Origin: Deltaproteobacteria bacterium
GTDB taxonomy: Bacteria > Desulfobacterota_B > Binatia > UBA9968
Assembly (NCBI GenBank): GCA_030620935.1
Contig: JAUXIP010000167.1
Span: 1 to 5,497, forward strand
DNA: 5,497 bases
Direction of reading: 5' to 3'
In this document: piece after piece, positions 5,001-5,497 of the stretch
Position numbering within the stretch: position 1 is the stretch's first letter
How the letters are laid out: the number at the start of each line of letters is the position of its first letter
Translations under genes and position numbers: made by a program
The notes under the pieces: model-generated
Seen by the model: the letters and a program-made list of their open reading frames with translations, nothing else
What the model was told of the DNA's origin: nothing
Databases searched by the model: none

Positions 5001-5402
5001 ATGGCGAAGGTAAAAGAGAAGAAAAAGATAAAGGCCGAAGAGACAATCGAGGGAATCTTTAGGACCGTCGGATCTTTTCTAGATATCCTTTCGGACATGG
5101 TCCAGAAAGGGGAGATACAGATCAGACGGAAAGGTGAGACTGAGTTTGGGGAGCGGAAGGGGATGAAGGCCGCAGCCATCTACGGTTTTTCTGTGAGCTT
5201 AGGGGACCCCCAGAGTGGTATGCTACCTTTCCTAGAGGGGGGGAGTCACCAGGACAAAGGTCTTCTGACTGAAGAAGTGCACGAGTTGGAAGACGATGTC
5301 TTTGACGAGAAGGAGACGGTGGTTGTAGTGGCGGAACTCCCGGGGGCCAGCGGGAAAGATATCACCGTGGAAGTGCGACGGTATCCCAATAACCATTACT
5401 GA
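5001..5402 (+). CDS. Hsp20/alpha-crystallin (GvpH-like) small heat shock protein, probably C-terminally truncated
   Basis: The 133-residue protein starts with a lysine-rich segment (MAKVKEKKKIKAEE), then GEIQIRRKGE and YGFSVSLG, a layout known from Hsp20-family proteins related to gas vesicle protein GvpH. The alpha-crystallin domain begins near 97 with DDVFDEKETVVVVAELPG and continues as KDITVEV, then ends abruptly in RRYPNNHY. The rest of the domain and the usual C-terminal G-x-L and I-x-I segments are missing; a complete family member would continue for about 50 more residues. AAAGGGGG (4988-4995) sits 5 nt before the ATG, so translation starts normally. From 5380 the +1 frame stays open to the window end and begins GIPITITDSDLFLITA, so a one-base frameshift or truncation by the adjacent repeat-like DNA is likely. 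The start and family are well supported; functionality is doubtful. Confidence 0.75.
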   Translation: MAKVKEKKKIKAEETIEGIFRTVGSFLDILSDMVQKGEIQIRRKGETEFGERKGMKAAAIYGFSVSLGDPQSGMLPFLEGGSHQDKGLLTEEVHELEDDVFDEKETVVVVAELPGASGKDITVEVRRYPNNHY

Positions 5403-5438
5403 TAGCGACCTGTTCCTTATCACCGCTCGCGCTCGGTT

Positions 5439-5456
5439 TTCGTGCTCGCTCACGAA
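5439..5456. repeat. Hairpin TTCGTG/CACGAA in right-edge GC-rich DNA
   Basis: TTCGTG (5439-5444) pairs perfectly with CACGAA (5451-5456) across a six-base loop. It lies just past the premature end of the Hsp20-like gene, in DNA that continues GC-rich to the edge, and may be part of a dispersed repeat that interrupted that gene. Confidence 0.35.
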
Positions 5457-5474
5457 CGCGACAGAGACTTTCGG

Positions 5475-5497
5475 CTGTCTTCGACAGGCTCGGACCC
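5475..5497. repeat. Start of a TTCGACAGGCTC-type dispersed repeat, cut by window edge
   Basis: CTGTC (5475-5479) and GACAG (5483-5487) form a tight hairpin, and TTCGACAGGCTCGG (5480-5493) closely resembles the TTCGACAGGCTCAGG motif that I recall as a very common intergenic repeat in many environmental bacterial genomes. Only its beginning is visible. Confidence 0.35.

Overview
The window holds one left-edge partial gene, six genes on the + strand, and three intergenic stretches that contain structure. The Shine-Dalgarno sites, the NarX/NarL-type two-component pair and the moderate GC content indicate a bacterium. No feature fixes the taxon. A free-living Gram-negative lineage of the Nitrospirota, Methylomirabilota or Desulfobacterota kind would fit, but this is only an impression.

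Left part (1-2220): a minus-strand gene runs off the left edge. Only 27 codons are visible, but they resemble the start of ABATE/CGNR zinc-finger proteins, which are putative regulators. It diverges from a + strand cluster of three genes: a TIM-barrel metalloenzyme of the sugar-phosphate isomerase / endonuclease IV superfamily, then azlC and azlD, the two subunits of a branched-chain amino acid type exporter. azlC and azlD overlap by 4 bp (ATGA). Between the divergent starts lies a near-perfect 28-bp dyad (178-205) that looks like an operator. A reasonable reading is a regulator-controlled module in which the enzyme processes a small molecule that AzlCD exports, or otherwise handles a related compound.

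Middle (2221-4490): a spacer with several inverted repeats leads to a good candidate promoter (TTAACA-18-TGTAAT) overlapped by a 7-bp inverted repeat. Next come a soluble GAF-domain histidine kinase of the HisKA_3 (NarX/LiaS) type and, 70 nt downstream, a NarL/FixJ-type response regulator. The kinase has no transmembrane segment, so it should sense a cytoplasmic signal. The regulon cannot be read from this window.

Right part (4491-5497): a 510-nt gene-free stretch contains a strongly GC-rich, hairpin-rich island (about 4541-4735), followed by an AT-richer leader with competing inverted repeats. This precedes a small Hsp20/GvpH-like gene. Its alpha-crystallin domain stops after the first third, next to GC-rich hairpin DNA that resembles a dispersed repeat. 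It is probably truncated by a frameshift or by repeat insertion.
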